Assembly: GCA_031216445.1 (NCBI GenBank)
Contig: CM062219.1
Coordinates: 22,350,001-22,414,000, forward strand
Reading direction: 5' to 3'
Origin: Lateolabrax maculatus
Lineage: Eukaryota; Chordata; Actinopteri; Acropomatiformes; Lateolabracidae
DNA length: 64,000 nucleotides
The translations under genes were made by a program, and so were the position numbers. This document shows positions 22,024 to 34,077 of the stretch, one piece after another (within the stretch, counting starts at the first letter, position 1; the number at the start of each line of letters is the position of its first letter). The notes under the pieces were generated by a model, which did not search any database, was not told the DNA's origin, and saw only the letters and a program-made list of their open reading frames with translations.

Positions 22024-22827
22024 CAATGGTGGGCCGTCAGGGCCTGCAAGGCCTTCTCTGCTGGCCTAAGAAATATCTGAATTACAGACTTATTTTAATT
22101 ATAATTATTATTTTTAAATTTATTATTATTATTTTTTCCATTAATACTTAATAAATAATTCCAAATGGTCAATTCGCCTCCTTTCATAGCTTTTCCCCTG
22201 GTTGCGCTGCTTCTAAACATGTATATTCATATAACAGCATTTATCCAATGACAGTTGCTAGGGTCAAAGAAATTTGCCTGGAGACCTTCACAATCAGTTC
22301 TGCAGGCCCTGTAGCATAAAATAAGTGTTGATCAGACTGTTGCTTTAACCAATCAGATTTTGAGCTGACGACACCAAGGCCTTCTAGCAGACGTATGGTG
22401 ATGTCAGCGTATTCCCGCCCTTTGATTGGATAGTCAGAGAGCGTGCTAGATAGAGCTAGCAAACTGCATCTGTTGCGAGCTGAACGAGCAGAAATATACT
22501 TGTGTTGATTACAACCCCCAGTAAAGGCATTTATTCTGGCTACACGAGTTATCTGTCACAAGGATCTTGTTTTGTCCTTCTTTACTAACTTCCGACGCAG
22601 GAAGCGTGTATTGTTGCCATGGAAACCACACAGACTCAGGCACTGTAGTCGGAGTGACATTTTTAGTGATGCGCTGATGTCGTGCTCATTTGATAATGCT
22701 CTAAACGTCTTATTGACCAATCAGATCTACTTGGTGTATAAATAGCCATAAAGTAGTTATTGAGAGGTGGATTAATTCAGACGAGCACTACTGAAGGCCT
22801 AGGTGTGAAATGCAAGGTCCGCCACTG
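22024..22827. mobile_element. Complete non-autonomous hAT element, 804 bp
   Basis: The element starts CAATGGTGGGCC and ends GGTCCGCCACTG; the reverse complement of the end is CAGTGGCGGACC, so the termini pair at 9 of 12 positions. It is flanked by a perfect 8-bp duplication GTTTTGGT (22016-22023 and 22828-22835), the hAT hallmark. There is no transposase frame inside, so it depended on an element elsewhere. Confidence 0.9.
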
Positions 22828-22835
22828 GTTTTGGT

Positions 22836-23185
22836 CATGACTTTAAGTAAAAAATTTAAAGCAGAACTTTGACTTCTACTGTGAGGTATTAATAGCTTCA
22901 CTATTATTAATAGTTTTAATATTAATAGTTAATAGTTTTACTTAAGACAAAACGTTTTGAGTACTTTTTCTACCACTACCAATACCAACATATTCAGAAA
23001 ATATAACAATTGAAATATGATGCATTATTATTCATTAATCTATCCAGCAATATATCAGAATTAAAGGCTCCATCTTGAAAAAACGTTACGTAAATGTAAG
23101 TACATTGTACTGACAATGTGTCTTTCACTCTTCACTTTAAGTAAAAATTTGAATGTAGGACTTTTAGCCTACTTTTACAATGCAA
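22836..23185. repeat. Decayed short element rich in ACTTAAGTAAA motifs
   Basis: The stretch contains TTTACTTAAGAC, GAGTACTTTTTCTACCACTA and repeated CTTTAAGTAAAA. These motifs belong to a common fish short repeat also seen at 25055-25140, 27087-27200 and 60628-60815. Confidence 0.5.
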
Positions 23186-23446
23186 GTCAAGTTAAGTTAA
23201 GACGCTTTCACATAGAGTAGGTCTAGACCATACTCTTTAAAATATTATTTACAGAGACCCAACAGTTCCCACCATGAGCAAGCACTTGGCGACAGTGGCG
23301 AGGAAAAACTCCCTTTTAACAGGTAGAAACCTCGAGCAGAACCAAGCTCTGGGTGGGCAGCCATCTGCATCGACCGAGTTGGGTTGAAAGGGGAGGAAAG
23401 AGGGGGAGAGGGGAGACAGAACAGGAGGAGAGACAACAAATCAGAC

Positions 23447-23473
23447 TAATAATAATAATAATAATAATAATAA
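23447..23473. repeat. (AAT)9 microsatellite
   Basis: About nine AAT units inside the L2 3' UTR. The position is shared with the TTA tract at 53297-53337 in another copy. Confidence 0.9.
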
Positions 23474-23778
23474 CAACTGCAGCAGTGAGTGTGGAGCAGG
23501 AACATGGGGGCAGTAGACGGCCGGCAATCACAGATCCAGAATCTACAGCTCCAGGGGCGGAAATACCTGCAGAAAGTGAGAAGGCGAAAAAGCACAGAAA
23601 GCACAAGGACTACCAGGAAGAAATGGAGTTGGTAACCTGTATTAGTGGGATAGGAATGCGTACAGATAGAGAGGGAGAGGAGGAGAGAGAAGCTCAGTGC
23701 GTCCTAGGAAGTCCCCCGGCAGTCTTAAGCCTATAACAGCATAACTAAGGGATGGTTCAGGACTCACCTGAGCCAGCC

Positions 23779-24957
23779 CTAACTATAAGCTTTATCAAAA
23801 AGGAACGTTTTTAGCATACTCTTAAACGAAGAGAGGGTGTCTGCCTCCTGAACCCAAATTGGGAGCTGATTCCACAGAAGAGGAGCTTGATAACTAAAGG
23901 CTCTGGCTCCCATTCTACTTTTAGAGACTTTAGGTACCACAAGTAACCCTGCATTCTGTGAGCGTAGTGCTCTAGTGGGGTAATACGGTATTATCAGCTC
24001 TTTAAGATATGATGGTGCCTGACCAATAAGAGCTTTGTAAGTGAGGAGGACGACCTTAAATTCTATTCTAGATTTCACAGGGAGCCAGTGCAGAGAAGCT
24101 AATATCGGAGAAATATGTTCTCTTTTGCTAGTTCCTGTCAGTACACGTGCAGCCGCATTCTGGATCAGCTGGAGAGTCTTTAGAGACTTATTGGGGCAAC
24201 CCGATAATAAGGAATTACAGTAATCTAACCTAGAATTAACAAATGCATGAACTAGTTTTTCTGCATCTTTTTGAGACAGGATATGCCTGATTTTTATAAT
24301 GTTACGTAAGTGGAAGAAGGCAGTCCTTGAAGTCTGTTTTATATGGGTATTAAAGGACATGTCCTGATCAAAGATTACTCCTAGACTCCTTACAGTGGTG
24401 CTAAAGGCCAGACAAATGCCATCTAGAGTAACTATATCTATACATAGTGCGTCTCGCAGGTGTTTAGTACCCAGAACAATAACTTCAGTTTTGTCTGAGT
24501 TTAACAGCAAGAAATTGCAGGTCATCCAGTCTTTTATGTCCTTAATACATGCCTGAAGCTTGGCTAACTTACCGGTTTCATCTGGCTTTATCGATGAGTA
24601 TAACTGAGTATCATCTGCATAGCAGAGAAAGTTTATGGAGTGTTTCCTGATAATATTGCCTAAAGGAAGCATATTTAAGGTAAATAAAAGTGGTTCGAGC
24701 ACTGAACCTTGTGGAACTCCATGACTAACTTCCGTGTGCACGGAGGATTCATCATTTACATGGACAAACTGAAATCTATCTGATAAATACGACTGAAACC
24801 AGCTTAGTGCGGGTCCTTTGACGGCAATCAAATGCTCCAGTCTCTGTAATAGGATACAATGGTCAATGGTATCGAAAGCGGCACTAAGATCTAACAGAAC
24901 AGGTACAGAGACAAATCCTTTATCTGACGCAACCAAAAGGTCGTTTGTCACTCTCAC
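23779..24957 (-). pseudogene. L2 LINE reverse transcriptase, long open frame
   Basis: A 392-codon open frame encoding L2 reverse transcriptase from mid-fingers to the end. Motifs in order: LLDLSAAFDTIDHCILL (residues ~21-37), SHGVPQGSVLEPLLFTL (~79-95), the catalytic FLCYADDTQLYSS (~109-121), then FLLLNSDKTEVIVLGTK. The C-terminal region has SRLDYCNSLLSGCPNKSLK and IQNAAARVLTGTSKREHI, ending LKTFLFDKAYS. YADD is intact and the frame is free of stops, so this copy is young. It lacks the endonuclease and the RT start and cannot move itself. Confidence 0.9.
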
Positions 24958-25052
24958 CAGTGCTGTCTCTGTGCTATGAAATTCCTTAAATCCTGACTGA
25001 AAATCCTCAAATAAACTATTGCTGTTTAGAAAGTCACATAACTGATTAATGC

Positions 25053-25845
25053 AGTATAATAGTTTATAGTTTTACTTCAGTTTTGAAGTTTTGACTACTC
25101 ACTCTACCACTGCCAATACCGACATTCCCAGTTAGAGACATAACCACAGTTATAACAGTTAGAAAGTAGAGCATGGATTTAATTAATGGAGGTATTTGGC
25201 CAGCGGTAACGTTATTGGTGTTTGTATGGAAAACTTACACAGTCTGAGTTGCAATGGCAGAGTGGTGCTGTCCACTGCGGCTGCTTGACTCCAGGGAAGT
25301 GAAAAGGGGTTTGGTTGTTGAGGTAGTCCAATTATTCGGAACGTGAATTTTCCATCTGTATATATATAAAAATATATATATAATTCATGCTTAATAAATT
25401 TTTCTCTACAATCAAAGAGTGGTTCAAAATTCAAATTAAAAGAATTGCTTGACGTGATAGCAATCTTTCCAACATTGTGAAGTTAACGCATCATTATCAC
25501 GGCTGGATCCAGAGGGCCGTGTGAATCCCTGGAGTTTTGTTTTGAGCATAGGACATCTAGACCCAATTAAGTACCTAGAGTAGCCTTTGAATTACAGAAG
25601 AGAGCTGCCCAAGTCAGATGAGCTTCTTATGAGATGCGTTAAAGAGCCATCCATGTCCGGGACAGTTCCTTGGATCACACAAAGATTAAATAATAATTAA
25701 TTTCAGAAACTTTAGCTTTAAACAGCTTTAGACTCTGGCTTTTCAATAATACATATTCTAAAATAAAACAGTTTTACTAATACATATTCATACTGTCATC
25801 CTTGTAGTTTAAGAAAATTATTATGTTGTGAGTACAGCCTGACCA
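25053..25845. other. No gene; short repeat remnant at the left edge
   Basis: 25055-25140 resembles 22925-23010 (GTTTTACTT, CTACCACTGCCAATACC). The rest, including a (TA)n-like patch at 25360-25382, has no credible gene. Confidence 0.45.
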
Positions 25846-26345
25846 ACAGGGGATTTTTGAGGCTGATACCGATTTTATAGGGGAAAAATTCACAGATTAC
25901 CAATATGGTGGCCAACATAGTGAATTTTTGAGCTGGAATGAATTGTGGATTTGTGGATTTTGCATCGATATGACTATGGTATAAAGGTATAAGGTTTAAA
26001 GGTATAAAGAATATTTAACATTATTATACATCATCAACTAATTCTAGAAATGAACACTGTGGAAATGAAGAATAAATACAAATAAAATAGCTAAATAAAC
26101 ATCAGTACTGTATATTCAGTATCAGTCAATTGCTGACCATCTAAATAAAGAATACAAATAAAATAAATAGCTAAGTAACCCTTAGCATCTCTCTTTAATG
26201 ATTTATGGTCTGTACAAATAAAGATTTCATATAGGTGTATATTAGATAACATATACACCGATACCAATATAACTCAATATATCGGTGATAGGCCAATGTT
26301 GGCCTATAATATCTGAAAATCAGTTGGCCAATATTATTAATTAAA
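25846..26345. repeat. Probable short DNA-transposon relic
   Basis: The ends contain GAGGCTGATACCGATTTTAT and ACACCGATACCAATATAAC with ATATCGGTGATAGGCCAATG. These GAT-ACCGAT motifs in inverted arrangement are typical of a fish short repeat. No target duplication was confirmed. Confidence 0.4.
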
Positions 26346-27086
26346 ATAAGACTTAACTACTTGCCTAAAGTTTTTGTCAATTAAAATGAATACATTTTGG
26401 TAAGGTTGTGTGCATCATATGTTTTTGGTCATGTCATATCCTTTCTACATTCGGACACCTTACACATGAACACAGGTGAGATTCAGCCCTTTTTAATGAG
26501 AGCATTACACTAAAAACTACATCAAACTTTAACCACATCAAGCAAAAGGCCCTGAGAAGGAGGTTAGGGGGTAATATATAAATACTGTATTTACTATAGT
26601 CTATTTAAAGATGCTAATAGCTCCCACTTTTCTGACTCTTGGGTCAGAAAAGTAGCATTTTATAATTGAGCAACACTTAAATTATGCATTATTGTCAATA
26701 TACATATGTTTTGTTATTTTGAGTTGCTAAATAAGTAATTGGATACACAGTGTATAAGATTAAGTGCAAAAGTGCACTGTAAAATTTAGAGGATTTGTTA
26801 CAACTTTGTGCTCAGTGAAACCTGTTAGATACTCTTTGCTGTGATTTTTGATGCCAATGGCTGCTACATTGTTTAACTATTTATAGTTGTTTATCTTTTA
26901 AAGACCGAGAATTATTTGCTTCAGTTTCAGCAAGACGCACTTCCAAAAACCCAAAGCAGTCAAAAATATTACCCCCGCTAATTAAATCCATGCTTTACTT
27001 TATAACTGCAATGGTTATGTCAGCATGACTTGTATTTTTCAGATTTAGTGATTTGGGGGCCCCAGACAAACGGAATTTTGATATTA
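26346..27086. other. No recognisable gene
   Basis: AT-rich spacer with no feature I can support. Confidence 0.5.
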
Positions 27087-27200
27087 GCAGTGGTAGAAGA
27101 AGTATTAGAACCTTTTTTCTGAAATTAAACCAATAACTATTAATAGTAATACTTTTAATACTGCACATTAAAAGCAAACATCCTGTATTGAAATTTTTTT
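27087..27200. repeat. Fragment of a common fish short element
   Basis: The start AGTGGTAGAAGAAGTATTAG matches the terminus of a widespread teleost repeat (CAGTGGTGGAAGAAGTATTC in typical copies). It is followed by AATACTTTTAATACTGCAC and a decayed interior. Confidence 0.5.
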
Positions 27201-27244
27201 TTTTAAAGTGTAGAGGTACTTCATTGAGACCATAAAATATTTGT

Positions 27245-27533
27245 GTGAGCTTTTGCATCTACATGACACGTAGACTCTAGCATTGCTAGGAGACCCAACT
27301 ATGTCATGGCAGGTGTATTGCTCAGGACTCAAGGAAGCCTGTCAAGTGTGAAATTGTTTTGGATGAGCATTTCTTGAGGCCAAGCAATTGGCTCGTTCCA
27401 AACAGGCTTGTTTTGAACGGCTCCCGCTACGAATGGGCAAGCAACAGCCACATGCTCTGAACAGGCACTCCCCCTGCCAAGCTGCAAGCAGCAATACTGG
27501 GAGCCAAGCAGTTGCCCGTTCCAAACAGGCACA
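27245..27533 (-). repeat. Unnamed dispersed repeat, copy 2
   Basis: The minus strand matches copy 1 at 21817-22010 and carries an extra partial duplication. The segment with TGCCTGTTTGGAACGGGCAA and ATTGCTGCTTGCAGCTT lies upstream of a second GCCTGTTTGGAACGAGCC. Confidence 0.75.
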
Positions 27534-27544
27534 GCACTAGTTAG

Positions 27545-28085
27545 ACCAATTCTAAAAAGAAAAACCTGGACCCAAATGCATTTAGTAACTATAGGCCAAT
27601 CTCCAACCTCACGTTCCTGAGTAAGATTGTATATCTGCAAATGTACAGTTATTTTACAGTTAAAAATATTCATGATAAATTCCAGCTTCCGCATGTCCCA
27701 TAGCACAGAAACCACTCTTTTAAAAGTTGTTAATAACACGAGGATCAACAGTAACAATTAAAAAAATGTCAGTCCTTTGACACAGTGGACAATTGGATCC
27801 TGCTGGAAGGGCTTAAAGACTGGGTGCGTCCATCTGGCACGGTTCTCCAGTGGTTTGAATCCTACCTGCTGACCGAAATTTAATTGTGACACTTGGAGAC
27901 TTCCACTCCAACAGACACAACTTAGTGTGTGGGGTCGCGCTGGGCTCTATCCTGGGTCCTCTCCCTTTCAACGTATATATGCTGCCCCTTGGCTACATTA
28001 TCAGAGCACATAACATTAGCTACCATAACCAAAAATTGGCGGACATTCCTTTTATTGTCAATGGATGCAGTATTTTAAGATAGTT
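27545..28085 (+). mobile_element. Decayed L2-type LINE fragment
   Basis: Plus-strand frames contain L2 RT pieces: YRPISNLTFLSKIV near 27585-27630, FDTVDNWILLEGLKDWVRP near 27777-27830, and GVALGSILGPLPFNVYMLPLG near 27930-27990. Stops and shifts are frequent, and the YADD palm is lost. It is more diverged than the other L2 copies here and belongs to a different L2 subfamily. Confidence 0.75.
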
Positions 28086-30270
28086 TCGGCATTAAAACGC
28101 ATTTTGATTAGATTTCTAGAGAGAAATGTGCATTTTATTTTCTTAATCTTCACTCAGTGAATATATATGATCTTTATTTTATTTTAGACTCATATCTAAC
28201 ATTTCCTTGAACATGTCCTTGATAACTCAACAATTCTGGCTTCATTACATTTAAAATTGCTGCTGGTTGGCCGCAACACACCAAAAGTTTTGTTTTCTAT
28301 ATATGTGGTCCAAAAAGTGCTCTCTCAAACTAGGCCTGGCCTGGCTTGCGTCCATGAAATGAGAAAGTTAATACTTCGTTGTAGAGCTAAATCTAATACG
28401 TCACTGGAAAGGTCTCAACCTGGAGAGTAACATATGTCAGTATAAACATTTTACATCGTTCCTGCTTTGAAATACTGACCTTTGAACCTTGACCTCAGTG
28501 CATATTTTCAGCAGATCCATTTAAAGAGAGAGTCAATGGAAGTTTGAAATGCTTGATTGTCACGTGATTCACCTAGACTTCAGATAGACAGATGCCGATT
28601 TTAGTGCATAAATACGAAGATACACCATGGTTAGCTGTGCTGCATGAGGATGCTTCAATCGCTCTGAGAAAGGAGTATGCATGTACAGTTTTTCCCACTC
28701 TGCAATTGCACTTTTTCACAAACAAATACCACAACTGGAAAGCTTAATGTTTTGTATATTAAAAATAAGGCTTGCAGAGTTGAGACTCAGGCTGCAGGGT
28801 GAGGGTGCTGTCCCCCTGTGGTTCTTATGCTGAAAGAGAGAGAGAGGGAGAAAAAGACAGGAATAAGGGTTAGACAAACCTATACAGGCTTGGACAGTAA
28901 AATGCCTTAGTAGTTGAGGGGTGGTCTTTATTCCAACTTAAGTTATGGAATTTCATAAGTTGTGATCATCAACAGTTTTGCTGCTTATTATTAACAAAAT
29001 ATGACTATGGCATCAGTTACTGATGTGATATGAATTTGTATAAAGTTGTCTCATGTTCTTAGTTGTCTTTGAGGTATGCAATGAGTGTATACATTTCCAG
29101 TAATTAAGTAGGTATAAAGTGTTCCCTAATACAGTTTATTCACCCACTATGGGATGTGTATGCGTGTAGACAAAACTGAGTTGTGGTGTGTGTGAAGTAA
29201 ACTCGATACTCTGCAGGGACATTTCCAGGCGCACCAGTTTGTCAAGACCAAAAAGGGCAAGACTAGGCTGAGAGCAGATGCTATTCCCACCATCTTTATG
29301 CACTGCCCTGTGGTCAAAAAGTGTCTCCTGCTTATTATTGTGTAGCACTCACACTAGCTTGTACTCCAAAATGGATATCCTCATTTCACTTCCTCCACCC
29401 ATCACTCTACAATCAAATGTCCCAATGTTATATTTAACTAATATTTAACTTCCCACACCACACATAACATCATGTGTACATGCTTTTTTCCACAACATTG
29501 AATGAAATGAATTTACAATTAATCATCAGTTGTTAACGTTATGTGTTGCTAACTTTATCCAGTATCCTAGCCTAATCTGTTATCTGTTAACGTTACCTAA
29601 ATTTACCAATCTAGTGGGGGATAACGTGGGGGATGATCCACTAACATGCTTTGATGCACTTGTTAATTTGATTCAGATGTACCAATAATATACAATCTGA
29701 TTTTTTAAATGCCTTACTTTTTAGAAGTGCATCACAAACGGTCTATTCTGCTGTATTGCTAGTTCTTGCTGCTAACTTCCAGGAACTATTGAGAAGCTCC
29801 ACGATTCGCCATTACTGTAAACAAAAACAGGTCCACTGGAGCACACGGAGATGACGCAACTCTCTCTTACATGGCTCTGGTTTGAAGGCTTACAGGGCTA
29901 CAGACATGGGACCAACTGTGATAGAGAGCTCTTGACCTCAATTTCGCAATTGAGGGTGCGGTCAAATATGGGTAAAATATGGTTTAATTAAGTTTTCACC
30001 TTTTAACAATTAGATATTTAAAATCTGATTGAACAAATGTCTCTACCATCCCCTTAAACTCCTCAGTGCACCCTTAGTTCAGTACTTACAACTTCCAATT
30101 AAATGAAAAACATAATATGTAATTAAAAAAAACTTAACTATAAATTCCCTAGAACCGCCATGCAGCTTGATAAGAAACAGCACCACAGCTGTAGTTATTC
30201 CAGTTTGCAAAGTATGCTTGTAAAAAAGGGTAAAAAAAATAAAAATAAAAAATGAAAAAAAAAATAAAAT
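28086..30270. other. No recognisable gene
   Basis: No coding exon or clear repeat. A purine-rich patch (GAGAGAGAGAGGGAG) lies at 28835-28850. The open frame at 29136-29348 is not recognised. Confidence 0.5.

Positions 30271-30273
<3 letters not shown>

Positions 30274-30324
<51 letters not shown>
30274..30324. repeat. (AT)25 microsatellite
   Basis: An uninterrupted AT run, preceded by an A-rich tract at 30223-30273. Confidence 0.95.
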
Positions 30325-30328
<4 letters not shown>

Positions 30329-30499
30329 AGCCGAACTACTAATTACACTGTATCAAGATGATCTATGTTAACAAAAAGTAAATTTATTTATAAGATATTT
30401 TATATAAAATAGTAGTCAAATGCAATAATTAAAACTGATGGTCTTAACATTAAGCTATGGCATTATTATTTAGTGTTTTAGTTGACAAATGTTTAAGAT

Positions 30500-30903
30500 T
30501 GTTATGGTTCAGTTTTGTTATGTCATGGTGGTTTGTTCTTGGTTGTTTGGTTGTATTTCTTTTTTGTGCTCTCTCTGTTCCCCCTCCCATTTCTGTTCTT
30601 TTGCAGTGCTGGTGTGTGGCTGGCTCCTCCCATTGGCAGCAGTAGCACACCTGATTCCACTCAGTCCATTCCCTCCTGCTCTTAAACCCGGTCTTTACTT
30701 CTGCTCGCTGCCAGATTATTCCATGCTCTCACTCTGCATGCTGTTCACCAGCCTAACCAGCTTCCGGATTCCCCCACCCTTCTCTACCGAAGACGTTCTC
30801 CAGCCAGCCAACTCCCTGCCTCCTCAGTGTGCTTCGTTCTAGTGTTTTGGTTTGTGTTATTAAAGAATCTTTAGTGTGTGTGTGTGTGTGTCAGAATGCA
30901 ACA
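30500..30903 (+). mobile_element. Solo LTR with 5-bp target duplication
   Basis: A 404-bp unit starts TGTTATGGTT and ends AATGCAACA, so it has TGTT...AACA inverted ends. A perfect AAGAT duplication flanks it (30495-30499 and 30904-30908). ATTAAA at 30859-30864 is a likely poly-A signal, followed by a short GT run at 30873-30890 inside the LTR. No internal region is present. Confidence 0.85.
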
Positions 30904-30908
30904 AAGAT

Positions 30909-31290
30909 ATGATTTAAACAACATGCAAGTTACCGCGAATAGCCGCCTCCTTAGCAACTACTAGCAACAGTAGAATATGTTGCAGAATCTTCGTAATAAT
31001 TGATCATGTACATTCACTGAACTAATATTATGAAAATAAAATGCAGATTTCTCGCTAGAAATATCATCAAAGTGCATTTTAATGCCAAAACAATCTTAAA
31101 ATATTGCATTTTCCACTGAGAATAAAATAAATTTCCACCATTGTTTTATTAATTTCACAGGAAGACACTTGGCAGTCACGTGACCTGAGGTTTAGTGGTG
31201 AGCTAAATTCCTCTTAGACTGGATCTGGAGTCTTCCTGCATTCGTATCGGTGATCAACCATTGAATAGAACAGCCTTCTGGCCTAGTAGA
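30909..31290. other. No recognisable gene
   Basis: AT-rich spacer between a solo LTR and an L2 copy. Confidence 0.5.
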
Positions 31291-33770
31291 AGTCAAGTCA
31301 ATTTTATTTGTATAGTGCCAAATCATAACAAAAGTTATCCTCAAGACGCTTTTCACATAGAGTAGGTCTAGACCATACTCTTTAAAATATTATTTACAGA
31401 CACCCAACAGTTCCCACCATAAGCAAGCACTTGGCGATAGTGGCGAGGAAAAACTCCCTTTTAACAGGTAGAAACCTCAAGCAGAACCGGGCTCTGGGTG
31501 GGCGGCCATCTGCATTGACCGAGTTGGGTTGAAAGGGGAGGAGAGAGGGGGAGAGAGGAGACAGAGCAGGACGACAGACAACAAATCAGACTAATAATTA
31601 TAACAACTGCAGCAGTGAGTGTGGAGCAGAAACATGGGGGCAGTAGACGGCCGGCAATCACAGATCCAGAATCTACAGCTCCAGAGGCGGAAATACCTGC
31701 AGAAAGTGGAGAAGGCGAAAAAGCACAGAAAGCACAGGAACTACCAGGAAGAAGTGGAGTTAGTAACGTGTATTAGTGGGATAGGAATGCGTACGGATAG
31801 AAAGGGAGAGAAGGAGAGAGAAGCTCAGTGCATCATAGGAAATCCCCCGGCCGTCTAAGCCTATAACAGCATAACTAAGGGATGGTTCAGGACTCACCTG
31901 AGCCAGCCCTAACTATAAGCTTTATCAAAAAGGAACGTTTTTAGCATACTCTTAAACGAAGAGAGGATGTCTGCCTCCGGAACCCAAATTGGGAGCTAGT
32001 TCCACAGAAGAGGAGCTTGATAACTAAAGGCTCTGGCTCCCATTCTACTTTTAGAGACTATAGGTACCACAAGTAACCCTGCATTCTGTGAGCGTAGTGC
32101 TATAGTGGGGTAATAGGGTACTCTGAGCTCTTTAAGATATGATGGTGCCTGACCAATAAGAGCTTTGTAAGTGAGGAGGAAGATTTTAAATTCTATTCTA
32201 GATTTTACAGGGAGCCAGTGCAGAGAAGCTAATATTAGAGAAATAGGTTCTCTTTTGCTAGTTCCTGTCAGTACACGTGCAGCCGCATTCTGGATCAACT
32301 GGAGAGTCTTTAGAGACTTATCGGGGAATTACAATAATCCAACCTAAAAGTAACAAATGCATTGGCTAGTTTTTCTGCATCTTTTTGAGACAGGATATGC
32401 ATGATTTTTATAATGTTACGTAAGTGGAAGAAGGCAGTCTTTGAAGTCTATTTTATATGGGTATTAAAGGACATGTCCTGATCAAAGGTTACTCTTAGAT
32501 TTCTTACAGTGGTGCTAAAGGCCAGACAAATGCCATGCAGAGTAACTATATCTGTAGATACTGCGTCTCGCAGGTGTTTAGTACCCAGAACAATAACAGT
32601 TTTGTCTGAGTTTAACAGCAGAAAATTGCAGGTCATCCAGTCTTTTACGTCCTTAATACATGCCTGAAGCTTGGCTAACTTATCGGTTTCATCTGGCTTT
32701 ATCGATAAGTATAATTGAGTATCATCTTCATAGCAGTGAAAGTTTATGGAGTATTTCCTAATAATATTGCCTAAAGGAAGCGTATACAAGGTGAATAAAA
32801 GTGGTCCAAGCCCCAAACCTTGTGGAACTCTGTGACTAATGTCCATGTGCACGGAGGATTCATCATTTACATGGACACACTGAAATCTATCTGATAAATA
32901 TGACTTAAACCAGCTTAGTGCGGGTCCTTTGACGGCAATCAAATGCTCCAGTCTCTGTAATAGGATACAGTGGTCAATGGTATCGAAAGCGGCACTAAGA
33001 TCTTACAGAACAAGTACAGAGACAAATCCTTTGTCTGACGCAATGAAAGGTCATTTGTCACTTTCACCAGTGCTGTCTCTGTGCTATAATGCTCCCTAAA
33101 TCCTGACTGAAAACCCTCAAATAAACTATTGCTGTTTAGAAAGTCACATAACTGATTAATGACTGCTTTCTCAAGGATTTTGGAGAGAAAGTGAAGGTTA
33201 GATATCGGTCTATAATTGGCTAATACCCCTGGATCAAGCGTAGACTTTTTAAGAAGAGGTTTAATTACAGCTACTTTGAAGGACTGTGGTACATAGCCTG
33301 TTAATAAAGACAGATTGATAATGTGTAGTAAAGAAGTGCTAACTAAGGGTAGAACTTCTTTAAGCAGGCTAGTTGGGATGGGGTCTAAGAGGCAGGTTGT
33401 TGGTTTAGACGAAGAAATCATTGAAGTTAGTTGGTGAAGGTCAATTGGAGAAAAACAGTCTAAATATAAATCTGGTTCTACAGCTGCTTCTGAGGTTACT
33501 GTACCTGAAGATATATCTGAACTGGCTGAGAGCACAAAATTATGATTTTTTTTCTCTAATAGTTAGAATTTTATCATCAAAGAAGCTCATGAAGTTATTA
33601 CTACTGAGCGCTCTGGGAATACATGGCTCAACAGAGCTCTGTCTCTGTGTCAGCCTGGCTACAGTGCTGAAAAGAGGCGGCATGCCCCTTTTAACCCATG
33701 GATGTGTAAAGAGAAGCTGATAAAAAAGTGATAACATGTTGAAACAGGTGGGTGAGATGGCATTCAGCAT
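31291..33770 (-). mobile_element. L2-type LINE, longest copy B, frameshifted
   Basis: A minus-strand L2 copy extending further 5' than copy A. Frames at 33540-33770, 32939-33535, 32448-32942 and 31996-32298 cover the region before RT (PCIPRALSSNNFMSFFDDKI). They then cover the RT fingers (LANYRPISNLHFLSKILEKA) and the palm, where YADD reads YEDD. The C-terminal part follows as RIEFKIFLLTYKALIGQAPS. Frameshifts and the Ala-to-Glu change make it inactive. The 3' end near 31291 keeps AGTCAAGTCAATTTTATTTG, complementary to the expected L2 tail. Confidence 0.9.
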
Positions 33771-33784
33771 TTAGGCACCTACTT

Positions 33785-34077
33785 AATGGAACAGTTTGCC
33801 TGCTGATCTTAGACTTGCTCCAAAAGTTTGTGTTCTTTCTAAAACCAAACTAAAAACCTTCCAGACCTTTCAGTCGAGCATTTTCCTAAATGAAGACACC
33901 GTATTTGTACAGTATGTATGTTTGCATGAGGGTATGTACAGTATGTGTGTATTTATGCATGTATGTTTGTTTAATAAGCTTGTTTTTTTGCTGTTTTATT
34001 TTTATGTAAAGCACTTTCGGACTGCTTTTGTATGAAATGGTGCTATACAAATAAAACTTGAATTTAATTTAATTGAA
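33785..34077 (+). mobile_element. LINE 3' end with ATTG-type tail
   Basis: A short C-terminal frame (LPADLRLAPKVCV, then KTKLKTFQTF) is followed by a 3' UTR. It ends in AAAGCACTTTCGGACTG and ATACAAATAAAACTTGAATT with an AATT-rich tail. This is a typical 3' end of a fish L2-related LINE, in the orientation opposite to copy B. Confidence 0.65.

Larger units (their letters stand above)
23186..25052 (-). mobile_element. L2-type LINE, 5'-truncated copy A
   Basis: A minus-strand L2 copy. It contains most of the reverse transcriptase (frame 23779-24957), then a 3' UTR ending near 23186. The 3' UTR includes an AAT microsatellite (23447-23473) shared with the copies at 31.3 and 53.3 kb. The last bases of the 3' end (ATACAAATAAAATTGAC in the 53-kb copy) are missing here. 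The truncation is near 25052, where similarity to the longer copy B stops. Confidence 0.9.
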
